Positions 12,112 to 23,108 of a stretch of 64,000 nt of DNA are shown here, piece after piece (the first letter of the stretch is position 1; each line of letters starts with the position of its first letter). The notes beneath the pieces were generated by a model. The model was not told where the DNA came from. It saw only the letters and a program-made list of their open reading frames with translations, and searched no databases. The stretch comes from Trema orientale (lineage: Eukaryota > Streptophyta > Magnoliopsida > Rosales > Cannabaceae). The position numbers and the translations under genes are program-made. Where the stretch lies: the NCBI GenBank assembly GCA_002914845.1, contig JXTC01000169.1, positions 554,057 to 618,056 of the forward strand. Direction: 5' to 3'.

Positions 12112-12993
12112 AGGCTTTTTAATACAAAACCCCTTGAGCTCAGAATAATTTAATAAAATTAACTCTGAACTCAATTTTTTAGAGCAAAACTACATGAAGT
12201 CCCCTAATATTAGTTCTGTTAGAAAAGAATGATTTTTTTTGTTATTTTTTTTACAGTTAAGTTCGTATTCTTTTATTTATAACTTTTAGGTTCTAATTCT
12301 TATATTTTTGTTTAACGTTAATCGTTTTCGTTCAAAACAAATGTAAAAAATTGAAAAATTTTATATGGCTCCAATTTGGATCTACTTTAGTCCAAGTATT
12401 CATATATCTGAAAAAGAGATATATAAATGTCTTGTCAATTTTATGTTTTATTATTCTAATTTTATGGGACATTATAGCAAGTTTTATGGGATATATATTG
12501 GTAAAAATTTATATGATTCCAATATGAATCTACTTTGGTCCAAGTATCCATATATCTAAATTAGATATATTGGAACAAATTAGACCAAATTAGATCCATA
12601 TTGGAAAATAAAATTTTTTAATTTCTTACATTTGTTTTGAATGAAAATAATAACCCAACTTTTTTTTAAAATAATAATACTAATAATAATAATAATTTGC
12701 TTTTGTTTCCAATTTTACCCTTGTTAAGATGAGCATGTTTTGGGCAAATACTAATTAACGATAGTTTTGGACAGAAAAGATTATAACTGAAATAAAAATC
12801 GAAAAATAAGGACTTAAAAGCTACAAATAAAAGAATGAAGATTTAACCGTAAATAAAAAACTAATAGAAATACATTTCTTTTCTAACAGAACTAATATTA
12901 GGAGATTTCAGGTGGTTTTGTTCTAAAAAATTGAGTTCATGGTTAATTTTACTAAACTATTATGAGTTTAGAGAGTTTTTGTATTAAAAAACC
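12112..12993. mobile_element. foldback (long inverted-repeat) element, about 880 bp
   Basis: The outer 120 bp at each side are inverted copies at roughly 85% identity by eye (starting AGGCTTTTTAATAC on the left, AGGTTTTTTAATAC on the reversed right). The inverted similarity continues inward to near the centre, so each arm is about 350-400 bp. The flanks are AATAATAA-rich on both sides, consistent with a short target duplication but not conclusive. No coding content. Confidence 0.7.
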
Positions 12994-13228
12994 TAATAAT
13001 ATTAATAATAATAATAATAATAATGATAATAACAACAATAGATAATGCTAGATATCCCAAATAGTTTATTAATTTTTTTATTACCAATACATGTAGAAAT
13101 TGAGTTGTCACTATTAATTAGTGAATGTTATTAATTTTATTTGTGATAAGTTTCAATACACCAATTGAATAATGATAACTCACTTGCCACATGTGTTGAT
13201 ACAAAAATTTTGGTAAACTAATTGGGAT

Positions 13229-13578
13229 GGGTGAACTGCAAGAAAATATCATGAAGTTTGAGTGTTTTACAATTTAAACCCTAAGGTTGGATTCCGCAAA
13301 ATAATACCCTGAGATTAAGAATTTATGAAAATTAATACCCTAAACTTACTTTTTGACCAATTTTAGTAATGAAAAAATAAAACTACATTAGTCCTTATCA
13401 TTCTCTTTAATTTTGAAGATATTATTGTCTTTTACCAATTAAAGTTATTCAAAAAGTCAAGTTAGGTATTAATTTTCAGAGATTTTTAATGTGAGTGTAT
13501 TATTTTACAGTGTCCAAACTTAAGGATTTAAATTGCATAACACCTAAACTTTAGAATTTTTTTTTACAATTTACCCTT
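13229..13578. mobile_element. TIR MITE, family B copy 1
   Basis: It has long imperfect inverted ends: GTGAACTGCAAGAAAATATC on the left and, reversed, GGGTAAATTGTAAAAAAAAA on the right, each followed by a similar block around AAGTTTGAGTGTT / AAGTTTAGGTGTT. The same sequence recurs at 24848-25180 inside an intron of the cardiolipin synthase gene. Non-coding. Confidence 0.6.
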
Positions 13579-14809
13579 ATCCTAATAACAATAACATAGT
13601 AAAATGGTACTAGTATGAAAGTTAAAGCTCATCAATATCTTCACTATGAGCATATTTCAAGATTGCATTAGCCTTTTTCATTTTTTATTCTCAAACCCGA
13701 ATTTATATTTTCTATTAGACGTTTTTATTATTTTTTATCTTATTTGTTACATAAAAGACTAATAGAATGTCAATTAAATTCTTTTATATATAGCACTAAT
13801 TTATGGTGATAGTGACGTTTTAGTTAATAGTATTCATAAAAGAATAGTGAACATTTTTTTTAATGAAGATCTATATTTTTAACTTTATAGAAAAAAGTGA
13901 AAAAAAGAAAAGAAAAGAAAACTTATGTTTTAGAAAAACCTATTAATATCCGCATCATTTTAACTAAAATCATATCAGAATTCTATTGTAATCATTATTG
14001 TGCAAATATAATAAACTTTGATGCGCTCACATAGTCTCATGTGTAGTATATTAAGCTTTTGTGGTTGCATATATAATATGATTGTAACAATATTAATTTT
14101 GAAAATGATGTATTCCTTGTGAAGGCTAAACAAACACATTGACCGTTGATAGCTTTTGAAATATCATATTTTCATCCTAGTATGTAAATTTGCATACTAA
14201 TTCTATTTAGTTTACTTATATTTTAATATATTAATATTCCATGAATTAGAAATAAAAGGAGAAAAAAGCAATAACTTTAGCCTACTTAATTTTATTTGAA
14301 CTTTATTGAACTTATTAAAATTTCAAAACTGTATCTTGAGCCTAGGATGATGAGCACTACTTCTTTAAAGTTAGCATTTAATTTAATTTTTAAAAATTTT
14401 TGGTTTGAACTTCCATTTGAAAAATGATAAAGTTGATTAATTGAAAGCTGAAAAATTATATAATCGAACCACATACCTCGGTTTTTTAAAAACGACATAA
14501 AAAATAAGCATTTGGAAAAAATTATTATTCGATGACCCAAAAAAACTCAATTGAAGAAGTGACAATTTATAAAGAAAAACAAAAAAAAAAGAAAAAAAAT
14601 TGGGCATAATAGAGGAAAACAAAATCTTATTGGCATTCATTAGAAAAAAAAAAATGTAAATTGATATCTTATAGTATTGATATTTTTGAAAAGTGAGTGT
14701 AAATTAAAATCTTATTATTGTGATATTTTTGGAAAAAATTAACTTTTAGTATGAAGAATATAAAAATAACACATTTCACATAAATTTAGAAATAAAAAAA
14801 GATTGAGTG

Positions 14810-15370
14810 GGGATTCTTTACAGTACTTTGCAAGCCCTTTAACTTCGAGTAGATATTATATGTAACAACTGAATGATGAGCCATATTCATACTTTAAATA
14901 ATGTGCAAAGTGATGTGTCTCTATGAGTACTTTATTCGAAGTTGGAAAATACAAATCCCTTAGAGTACATATTATATGTGACAAATTCATAGTACTTTTG
15001 GTCACATGCACAATATTGTGTTTCTGTGACTAATTCAATCAAAATCAAATAGCAAGTCAATAAAACACATATCATGCATGACAATTGACCCACACATACT
15101 TTAGGTCATATGCACAGTATCATATCTATTTGACTACGTTGATCGAAATCAGAAAGTAAGTTCCATAAAGCACATTATATAAGTGACAATTGAATCACAT
15201 TCATATATTAGATATATTTTTTTAAGTTGAATCATTCATACTTTAGGCAATATGTATAGTATTGTGTGTCTCTGTGACTAGTTTAGTAACTCACACATAA
15301 TGCGTGATAATTAAATGAAACACATTTATACTTTAGATAACATGCATATAGTATTATGTCTATGCACATT
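14810..15370. repeat. degenerate tandem repeat array, about five units
   Basis: Blocks built on the order [cacatattatatgtgacaa]-[attcatactttaggt]-[catatgcacagtattgtgt]-[ctgtgactaattc] recur about every 110-150 bp with heavy divergence. No coding potential. Confidence 0.5.
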
Positions 15371-17242
15371 TTTTTTTTCTGAATTTGTTTATTCTTAAAA
15401 TTTGGCTATTTTTTTTTAACAAAAAATTATATAATAGAATCTTATTTGAAAACAAATGTTGTATCTATTGTACACGAATTATCCAACTGGTCGACTCATT
15501 AGATCAAGACAATTCGAGAAGGTCTGGTCGCAACCTATTAAATTCGACCAAGAAATATTTGAGGAGTATCCAATCAATATAGAATCTTATGATTATCTCG
15601 CCAGATCTTCTTCAATTCAAACTTGAGATAATGAAAATCAAATTCCAAAATTAAAGTAATAAATCCCGGGATATCGTAATCTATTCTTTCCATATTTATT
15701 CAAATTTGAATAAATATAATTATGGATAAAAAGATCCTCCCCTTAATGCTATAAATAGGGAGCTTAGGGTTCAGTAAAAGGGACCCGACTCTTGTAAAAA
15801 CAAAAGAAAAAAAAATAATTTCAGTGACTAAAAGTGGACGTAGACTTTAGTATGAGAAAGTTGAACCACTATAAATTTTAGTATCGTTTTTTGTTTAAAT
15901 TATCGTTGAACCAGTTTTTAGTGTTAACAGTATCAAAATTCAAATTTAAACATAAAAACTCTAATTTAAACATAAAAACTCTGTTTGTATTATAATTCTG
16001 TAAAATTTGAGTTTGACATTCTTTAAATTAAAGATGAGTTATTTGTCTTTTAGATATGAACTTTGTAACACGCCCAAAGAAAAACACATTTCTTATAAAA
16101 ATAAAAAAAATAACAAAAGACGTATCTACAAAAACTTTTCTTTTGTAACACTATGGAAATAGAGAATTCTAATTGTATAAAAAGAAATGTACAAGACTTA
16201 TGGAGAAAAAAAATAGAGAGAGAAAAACTATAAGAATTTTAGGGAGGAAACAAAGAAAGAAAAAGACACGTAGACTAGATGAGGCTTAAGGTGGTTATGC
16301 TACTGTAGGTAATTATTAGAAAATTTAAAGAAAATAAAAAAATTAAAATAAAAGAGAAATCTTAAGCAATGATGTGCTCATATTTATACAACATTTATGT
16401 ACCTTTTCTAACTTAATTTTATGCTAAATTATTTTTCTTCTCAATATTTTTATCATAATTTGTGCTATTTTATTAAATTAAACAGGTTGTGAAGTTTATA
16501 TGCAAAAGAAAATTTAAGTGGCATTTTTCTAAGATATTAGAGAGAGATAATAAAAGCTGATATCTATTTGTTTTGTTGAAGGCGCAATCTTATCCATCCA
16601 CGTAGCCCATTTAAGGAAGAGAATTGGCCCATTTGAAAAAAAAAATCATATAATTGCATGGAGATTAAATAGATTTATTTGTTAACATATGTATATATGT
16701 TTATTCAAGCAAAAATATGTATATATGTTTAAGAAAAGGAAACGTAACTCTTCAAAAAAAAAAAGATATAAAATAAAAAAGAAAAGGAAACGTGAAAGGC
16801 TGATTAATTATCTAGAGTCACCAAAAAAAAAAAAAAAAAGAGTAACCCCTTGTAGTTGATGAGGTCAATTACATATATATATATATATATATAGGTAGAT
16901 GGAAAAACGTAAAAAGAAACTTATTTTTTTTAAAAAAATCAAACAAAACACAAATTTCAAAACTCAAACAAATTAATTGTAACAATTCAAAAAATGAGAA
17001 ATTTAAACCATTATTAAATTTGGATATTCGTTCCAAATATTGATTGCAAAAGTCAAAAAAAAAATAAAAAGAATCTTTGCAATTAATGCTAATGGTAACT
17101 TGTTGTTAACCTTCTATAGTAGGTAATTTTGAAGTCAAAGTCATTATTTATATTTAATACTTGCACTATTATTGATAATTATTTAATGCTAACATAAATT
17201 TTTATGATGGTTACTATGAAACCATAATTATTGAAAACTATA
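15371..17242. other. gene-free AT-rich DNA with a possible LTR-like fragment
   Basis: The segment around 15590-15820 has a TATAAATAGGG box near 15751 and a C-rich run before it, as seen in retrotransposon LTRs. No paired copy, primer-binding site or coding region was found, so this is only a hint. The rest is AT-rich with homopolymer runs and a TA microsatellite at about 16872-16893. Confidence 0.3.
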
Positions 17243-17506
17243 TGGCCACCAATCCAGTAGGTTTTTTTTTTTTTTTTATTTATGCATAGGTATCAATTTG
17301 GCCAATGAAAATTTTTTTTTGCACATTTTTTTATATTAAAAAGTAAGAAAGAGAAATAACATTAATAATGCACGTCTATTAATGATGCACATTTTTTCAT
17401 GCACATCATTATAGCTGTTGGATTACCATTAAATGATGATCCAACGGCTAAAAAAAAATACCTATACATAAGTTAAAAAAAAAAAAAACCTAGTGTATTG
17501 GCAACC
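17243..17506. mobile_element. small TIR MITE with poly-T/poly-A arms
   Basis: About 43 bp at the left (TGGCCACCAATCCAGTAGG, then a T run, then GCATAGGTA) is mirrored at the right (TACCTATACATA, A run, CCTAGTGTATTGGC). The flanks are TA-rich, compatible with a TA target site. The interior is AT-rich and non-coding. Confidence 0.55.
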
Positions 17507-18137
17507 TATATATATAAGTGTAAATTTGCAATGAATTAAATCCTATATATATTTGATTAGATTCCACACGAGTGGAAACTCCAGTCTAGCCATGTTGATC
17601 TTATCAAAAAAGAAGACTTTTTCTGTAGATGGGAGAAGAGATGTGTTATTTCGTTTATTGACAATAAATACGACATGAAAAAATGCATCTAGTATTGTTT
17701 AAGTGTCATGTCAAATTTGGTTAGGAAAAAAAAAAATAATTGAGTTTGAGAACTCCTACGAGATATATATATATATATAAAATATATATTCTATATCGTG
17801 GCTTTGTCAACAATTAAAATGGTTTTAATTTTAAGGAAAATAATATCATATAAGGTATAAAGGTATATATATGCCTCCACTTTCTTGGCTGTATATTAAT
17901 TCTGAATCCGATTAAAAATTCAATGGAATTTGGAATATGTAAGCAAATAAAGTCAATGTATATCAATGACAATAGAACTACGTTCCTGAACCTTTAAACA
18001 ATAAACCAGCAAAATTATTTCCGTGACTAATTAATTAGTATGTTGAAATAGTGATATAGTATCAACGAGGGCTCGAGTGACATGTAATTGTTGCTTATGA
18101 GAAAGAATGGGTCGAAGAAAACAGCAAATTGCTCACC

Positions 18138-18197
18138 GTAGCTTGTTAGCTAATAATTATTGAGCCATAGCTTGTTAGCTAATAATTATTGAGCCAC
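18138..18197. repeat. short tandem duplication (about 30 bp x 2)
   Basis: The unit AGCTTGTTAGCTAATAATTA plus the following TTGAGCCAYA occurs twice in direct succession. Confidence 0.8.
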
Positions 18198-18212
18198 ACA
18201 AAATGGCATACG

Positions 18213-18734
18213 TAGGGTTGGCAATTTTTTACACGACACGACGATACGACTCAAAAATGACACGAAATAAACGGGTTTAAGTGACCCATTTAATTTTCAT
18301 ATCAATTTCGGATCGACACGTGTAATACGTATAATAAACGGGTGGACTTCAGGTCAACCCACTTAATCCAAAAATGATCCGTGTAATCCGTTTAATTAAA
18401 CGTGTCGTTTTCGTGTCGTATTAACACGATACTAATACGACATATTATTAATATTTTAATATTTTAAATGTGATTTTGATTAATTCTAAACATATTTATA
18501 TGTGTAAAATTAAATTAAGTAATGCATAATCGTGTTAAATTAGAATAATCGTGTCAAACGGGTCATAATATGATACATGACACGTTTATTAAACAGGTTA
18601 CACGTGTAGTGTCGTGTTACACGTGTATTGATCGTGTCGTGTATGGGTTTAAGTTTTTGACATGTTTATTAATCGTGTCGTGTCCTAATCATGTCGACCC
18701 GAATACGACACGATAACACGAATTGCCAGTCCTA
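18213..18734. mobile_element. hAT-type MITE, 522 bp, perfect 8-bp target duplication
   Basis: The ends TAGGGTTGGCAATT and, reversed, TAGGACTGGCAATT form the inverted repeat. GGCATACG flanks both sides exactly (18205-18212 and 18735-18742), the 8-bp signature of hAT insertion. The interior is rich in CGTGTCGTGT-like motifs in both orientations. Non-coding. Confidence 0.85.
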
Positions 18735-18793
18735 GGCATACGACCATAGACATCAATATTCTTTTAATATAAAGTCGAATTTAAAGAAGTCAT

Positions 18794-19536
18794 GGGCTAG
18801 TTTGGTTTAGCTTCTTAATAAGCTAAAAGTATTTTTTGAATAATCTGTGAGCCAAAAAGTGTTTGGTAAAAACCTGAAAATCAGATTATTCAATAATTTT
18901 TGAGAAAGTTAGCCTAAGACAACTTTTACTTTTAGATTATGTAGGAATCTATGCTATTTTTTAATGAATAAATCATAATAGCTAAAATACCCTAACTTAA
19001 AAATAAAAATACCACACATTTAATTGAATTTATTTTTATATCAATTTTTTTAAAAAAATATGAATATATTTAAACATAATTGACTAAAATACTCTTCATA
19101 TTAATTATTTTGAAGGAACCAAATTGATTCTTTATTGAAATTTTAAATTCAGATAAAAATAAAGTAAATTAAAATAAAATAAAATAAATTTAATTGAGTA
19201 ACTGATTTAATTGAGTTTATTTTCATATCAATTTTTTTTTAAAAAAGCATTAATATCTTTAGTACGTACAAATATGCATAATTGTAAAAAATATTAATAA
19301 GTTCTCGCTATAAATATGTATAATTGTATAATGATATTTATTTTGGTCATTTTATATTTTCCACAACAATTCAATCATACAGTTTACCAAACACTTTAAT
19401 ACAGTTTTTTCAAGTCAAAGCACTTTAAAATTATAGTTTACCAAACACTCAACTACTTTACGCTACAGCAGAATTTTCTTTCAGCACAGCTAAAAATATT
19501 TTCTTTAAAATCTACAGCTATATACCAAACTAGCCT
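18794..19536. mobile_element. TIR element with GGGCTAGTTTGG ends
   Basis: The left end GGGCTAGTTTGGT is mirrored by ACCAAACTAGCC at the right. A similar AGCTAAAAGTATTTT / AAAATATTTT block follows inside each end. The flanks GAAGTCAT and CAAGTCCA share only AAGTC, so the target duplication is weak. Length and ends fit a non-autonomous hAT element. Confidence 0.6.
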
Positions 19537-19834
19537 CAAGTCCAACTACTACTTTCCGCTTAATCTGATCAATAACAAATTATATATTTATGGAATATTT
19601 ACATTAAGAGCTTGCTTCAATGCATTTTGTTTTGTGTTTTTTTAAATGAGATGGGAAGTGAAGACTTTTTAAAAGAAGTCCTTGAGAATATCTAACTGTT
19701 CTTTTTATTTTTAAAAATAAAAAAATACAAAACAAAAAAAATATCCGAACAAGCCCGGCTTTACTTTTATTCTTTGGTTGTAAAATCTGTGAGACTATGT
19801 TTTATAAATATTTAAGAATTACTCAAATCATTGA

Positions 19835-19906
19835 GGATCCGTGGCGCAATGGTAGCGCGTCTGACTCCAGATCAGAAGGTTGCGTGTTCGATTCACGTCG
19901 GGTTCA
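19835..19906 (+). tRNA. tRNA-Trp (CCA)
   Basis: The 72-nt sequence folds as a standard cloverleaf. The 7-bp acceptor stem (GGATCCG with CGGGTTC, including G-U pairs) ends in an A discriminator. The D arm is TGGCGCAATGGTAGCGC (A box) and the T arm is GTTCGATTC (B box). The anticodon CCA lies at 19867-19869 in the loop between CTGAC and the following stem strand. No intron is present and CCA is not encoded, both normal for plant nuclear tRNA-Trp. A T5 run at about 19935-19939 can act as the Pol III terminator. The gene lies about 255 bp upstream of the PPR start codon on the same strand. Confidence 0.97.
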
Positions 19907-20162
19907 ATCCCACAATCCCGTCGGATCACTTCCATTTTTCCGCTTTCTTTTTCATTTTTTTACCGCCATAAAATATATCAATGGCTTTGAATTCGACACG
20001 TCACCCGAGCTCCCTGTAATCGAATACAGAGAACCAAAACCCGACCCTAAAACCCATAACCCCCATTTCATTTTCTCTCTTCCTTCTTCTCCATCTTCTT
20101 CCTCCATTTCTCCGTCTCTGCAAAACCCTAAATTCCCCAAATTTTCTTTGATTAGCTCAGCC

Positions 20163-21350
20163 ATGTCTTTCATCTCTCGACTCCGTCAAGCCTCTCTCTC
20201 CCACCATCGTCGATTCTCCACTCTCCTATCTCAGGACTCGACCACACCACTCTTCTCCAAACAGAAATCCAGGGCCGCCCTTCGCCTCATCAAGGCCGAG
20301 AAAAACCCTAGCCGCATCGTCGAGATCTGCAAGGCCGCCTCCCTCACCCCGGAGGCTCACCTCGACCGGATCGCACTCTCCGTCGCCATCACCAAGCTCT
20401 ACGAGTCCAATCACTTCGAGTTCATCCGCGAATTCATCGACGACCTCAAGTCCCGCCCCGACCTCAGGACCGAGCGGTTCGTCTCGCACGCCATGGTTCT
20501 GTACGGCCAGGCCAAGATGATCGACCACGCCATTCGAACTTTCGAGCAGTGCGACGAACTGGGTGTTACTCGTTCCGTAAGGGTTTTGAATTCTTTAATC
20601 TTTGCTTGCATTTTGGCTAAGAATTATAAGGAGGTCAATCGTGTTTTCGTGTCGTTTCCGAAGATTTATGGGATTGAACCGGATCTGGATACTTACAATT
20701 GGGTCATCAAGGCATTTTCTGAGTCGGGCTCTACTAGCTCCGCCTACTCGATTTTGGCCGAGATGGATAGGAAGGGTGTGAAGCCGAATTCGGCTACTTT
20801 TTCGAGCTTGTTCTCTGGGTTCTACTTGGAGGAGCGGTTTGAGGATGTGGGGAAAGTGATGAAGTTGATGGAGAAGTATGGATTTCGTCCTGGGGTTGGT
20901 ACGTACAACACTAGGATTCATGGTTTGTGTAAATTGAAGAGGGCGGGGGAGGCGAAAGCTTTGTTGGCCGGGATGTTGTCCAAGGGAATGAAGCCGAATT
21001 CGGTCACGTATAGCCATTTGATTCATGGGTTTTGCAAAGAAGGGAAGTTAGATGAAGCAAAGAAGCTGTTTAAGGAGATGGTCCATAGAGGTTGCCAGCC
21101 TGATAGTAACTGTTATTTCACTCTGGTTTACTTTCTTTGCCAAGGCAAGGACTTCGAGACTGCGTTAGAGGTTTCAAAGGAGAGTATTGCCAAGAATTGG
21201 GTTCCCAACTTCTCGACTATGAAGTCACTTGTGGAAGGTCTTGCGAGTGAGTCAAAAGTAACGGAAGCTCGGGAGCTTATTTCCGTAATCAAGGAAAAAA
21301 TTACAGCGAATGTAGATTTGTGGAATGAGATTGAAGCTAGCTTGCCTTAG
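20163..21350 (+). CDS. P-class pentatricopeptide repeat protein, PPR336/rPPR1-like, 395 aa, intronless
   Basis: PPR proteins bind organelle RNA through arrays of 35-residue helical hairpins. Here P-type repeats follow one another from about residue 165 to the end. They are marked by [35 protein letters not shown] and [15 protein letters not shown], with PD/PN linkers between them. There is no E or DYW editing domain. The N-terminus (MSFISRLRQ, Ser/Arg/His-rich, few acidic residues) looks like a mitochondrial presequence. The reading frame is open further upstream, but that extension runs through tRNA-Trp and low-complexity DNA, so the Met at 20163 is taken as the start. Similarity of layout and the neighbourhood point to Arabidopsis PPR336 (At1g61870), a PPR protein reported in the mitochondrial ribosome. 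That identity is inferred, while the PPR class is clear. The front half is GC-rich compared with its surroundings. Confidence 0.88.
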   Translation: MSFISRLRQASLSHHRRFSTLLSQDSTTPLFSKQKSRAALRLIKAEKNPSRIVEICKAASLTPEAHLDRIALSVAITKLYESNHFEFIREFIDDLKSRPDLRTERFVSHAMVLYGQAKMIDHAIRTFEQCDELGVTRSVRVLNSLIFACILAKNYKEVNRVFVSFPKIYGIEPDLDTYNWVIKAFSESGSTSSAYSILAEMDRKGVKPNSATFSSLFSGFYLEERFEDVGKVMKLMEKYGFRPGVGTYNTRIHGLCKLKRAGEAKALLAGMLSKGMKPNSVTYSHLIHGFCKEGKLDEAKKLFKEMVHRGCQPDSNCYFTLVYFLCQGKDFETALEVSKESIAKNWVPNFSTMKSLVEGLASESKVTEARELISVIKEKITANVDLWNEIEASLP

Positions 21351-21548
21351 TGACGATGAGGACATATAGTGCTTCAATTAGTTAGGCGAAACCATGAATA
21401 TTGAAATTTTGATGAGGAATATATTTCGTGAGGAGAGAAAAACTCATGGTTAGTTTCCATCAATGAAGACGATATTTCATCTGACTTTATGTTTTGATTC
21501 TCTTCTTGGAGGAATTTATGTTTATTGCAACAAGTTGTTTTTTCTTTT

Positions 21549-21581
<33 letters not shown>

Positions 21582-23108
21582 NATATAATTTCACAAGTAT
21601 GAAAGACTTAAAAATCAAAAGTTTCTCTTTCTTCATTTTTTGTTCCCATGCAATTTGTAATTCCCAATTTCTACCCAATTTTTTTTTTTTTTTTTAAGAA
21701 GGTGAAAATAAATGCCTCTTGATTGAGAAACGGAATCAAAATTTTTCTTCTAAATGTTGTTTTTCTTGCTTGATCATCCAGTGATACTGTACAGGATCAT
21801 ATTGATTTTGTTAAGACTTAATAGTAGTTTTAAGGTGACATTGTGCTGGGAAGGCTATGGAAATTAGCAGTTTTACCATTGCGATCAATCGAGCTTTACC
21901 TAGTAATCCAACCTCGGACCGTTGGATCCTTTAATTTTGGTCTGATTAAGGGGAGTATTCAGAACCGTTTGAATTGAATGTCCGAAGACGGGAAATACAA
22001 TGAAACTAGTAGCCTACATAGTTACTCCAATTTGGTGGTTTATCCTTCATTAGTAAGTTGCTCGAGTCTATCTATCGACCTTATCTTTCAGTTGAAATTC
22101 CATGACATGTCATGTTCCTGATCTTCGAAACATGATACAAGAAAAGACTATCTATTATCCCTGAAAGCCCTCGAGTTCGAGACCAGGTGAAACCTTGCAC
22201 TCTTTGGAGGACAAGAAACTCTCCTATATTCCTACTGGAACGACATTTTGCTTGGTTAGTCCCTTCAGTAGGAATAAAACCAGGTAAACGGTGCAATCTT
22301 TGGAGGACAATAAACTCGAGTGTGTTAGCAAAAGAACAAGTCAGTCCCTCTATTATACTGCTATAGGAACAAAACTAGGTGAACCGTGCTATCTTGTATC
22401 TTGCTAAAAGTGTTTACATATTGCTTGGTAAGTCTCTTTAATAATATATTGCTATAGGAACAACATAATGCTTGATAGTCTAGTACATTGCTTCCCATGA
22501 AGAAACCCCTAGTATGTTGATATAGGAACAACGTATTACTGGGTAACTTCCGTGAAGAAACGAATGCACCTATGAGCCTGACCACTCCTATCCCTCTTTA
22601 TTGATGATCTTTTTTTTATCAGCTTGTTATCTCGTGCAAACTTGCAACTTCTTCAAACTAAAAAGTCCAAGGATATTTGTTGGGATCCCAAGTTCTTCGG
22701 TAATATTTTAATCGTATAACACAGAAAGCGCAGTACAATAAAGACGAAAGCCGATTATTTAACCACCATGGTATACATTCTTTTGTATTCAATTTTCCTT
22801 TCAAATATCTCTATTGCTTTACAAGGTCGGATATCTTTATTGAAACGTATATTTTTCCCCGCAGCAGTTCCACAGCTTCACCAAGTTGACAGCCACCAGC
22901 CAACTTTCTCATATCAAACGCATGAGATCTCAGAGTATCACTTATTTGACAAGGAAAGAGTCAAATCGGATTCCCAGTTTACTTTTTGCTGCTCTTGAGT
23001 TTACAGACATCATAGCTCGTTCTTGAATGTTCTCAATACCAACCACGGTGCCTTGCAAAACTCAATGGCAATCGCTGTCTGTGGATTTGCTGCCCCGAAA
23101 AATTTAAA
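21351..23108. other. intergenic, with poly-T tract and degenerate repeats
   Basis: It holds the PPR 3' UTR, a T run of about 35 broken by an N (21546-21582) and a second T run near 21680-21697. A set of degenerate repeats lies at about 22140-22560. I see no gene. Confidence 0.5.
22140..22560. repeat. degenerate interspersed tandem repeats
   Basis: Variants of 'TATAGGAACAAAACTAGGTG' followed by 'aaccgtgcaatctttggagg' and 'attgcttggtaagtc' recur about five times at 70-100 bp spacing, with increasing divergence toward the right. Confidence 0.5.

Noticed and set aside
14810..15370. CRISPR-like spaced repeats
   Set aside because: The units are diverged, spacing is irregular and the DNA is plant nuclear; CRISPR arrays do not apply here.
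15590..15820. Promoter of an unknown gene (TATAAATAGGG)
   Set aside because: No exon follows. It is more likely an old LTR fragment, and even that is unproven.
19797..20162. Upstream extension of the PPR reading frame to 19797
   Set aside because: It runs straight through the tRNA-Trp gene and a low-complexity 5' region. The Met at 20163 is followed by a typical mitochondrial presequence.
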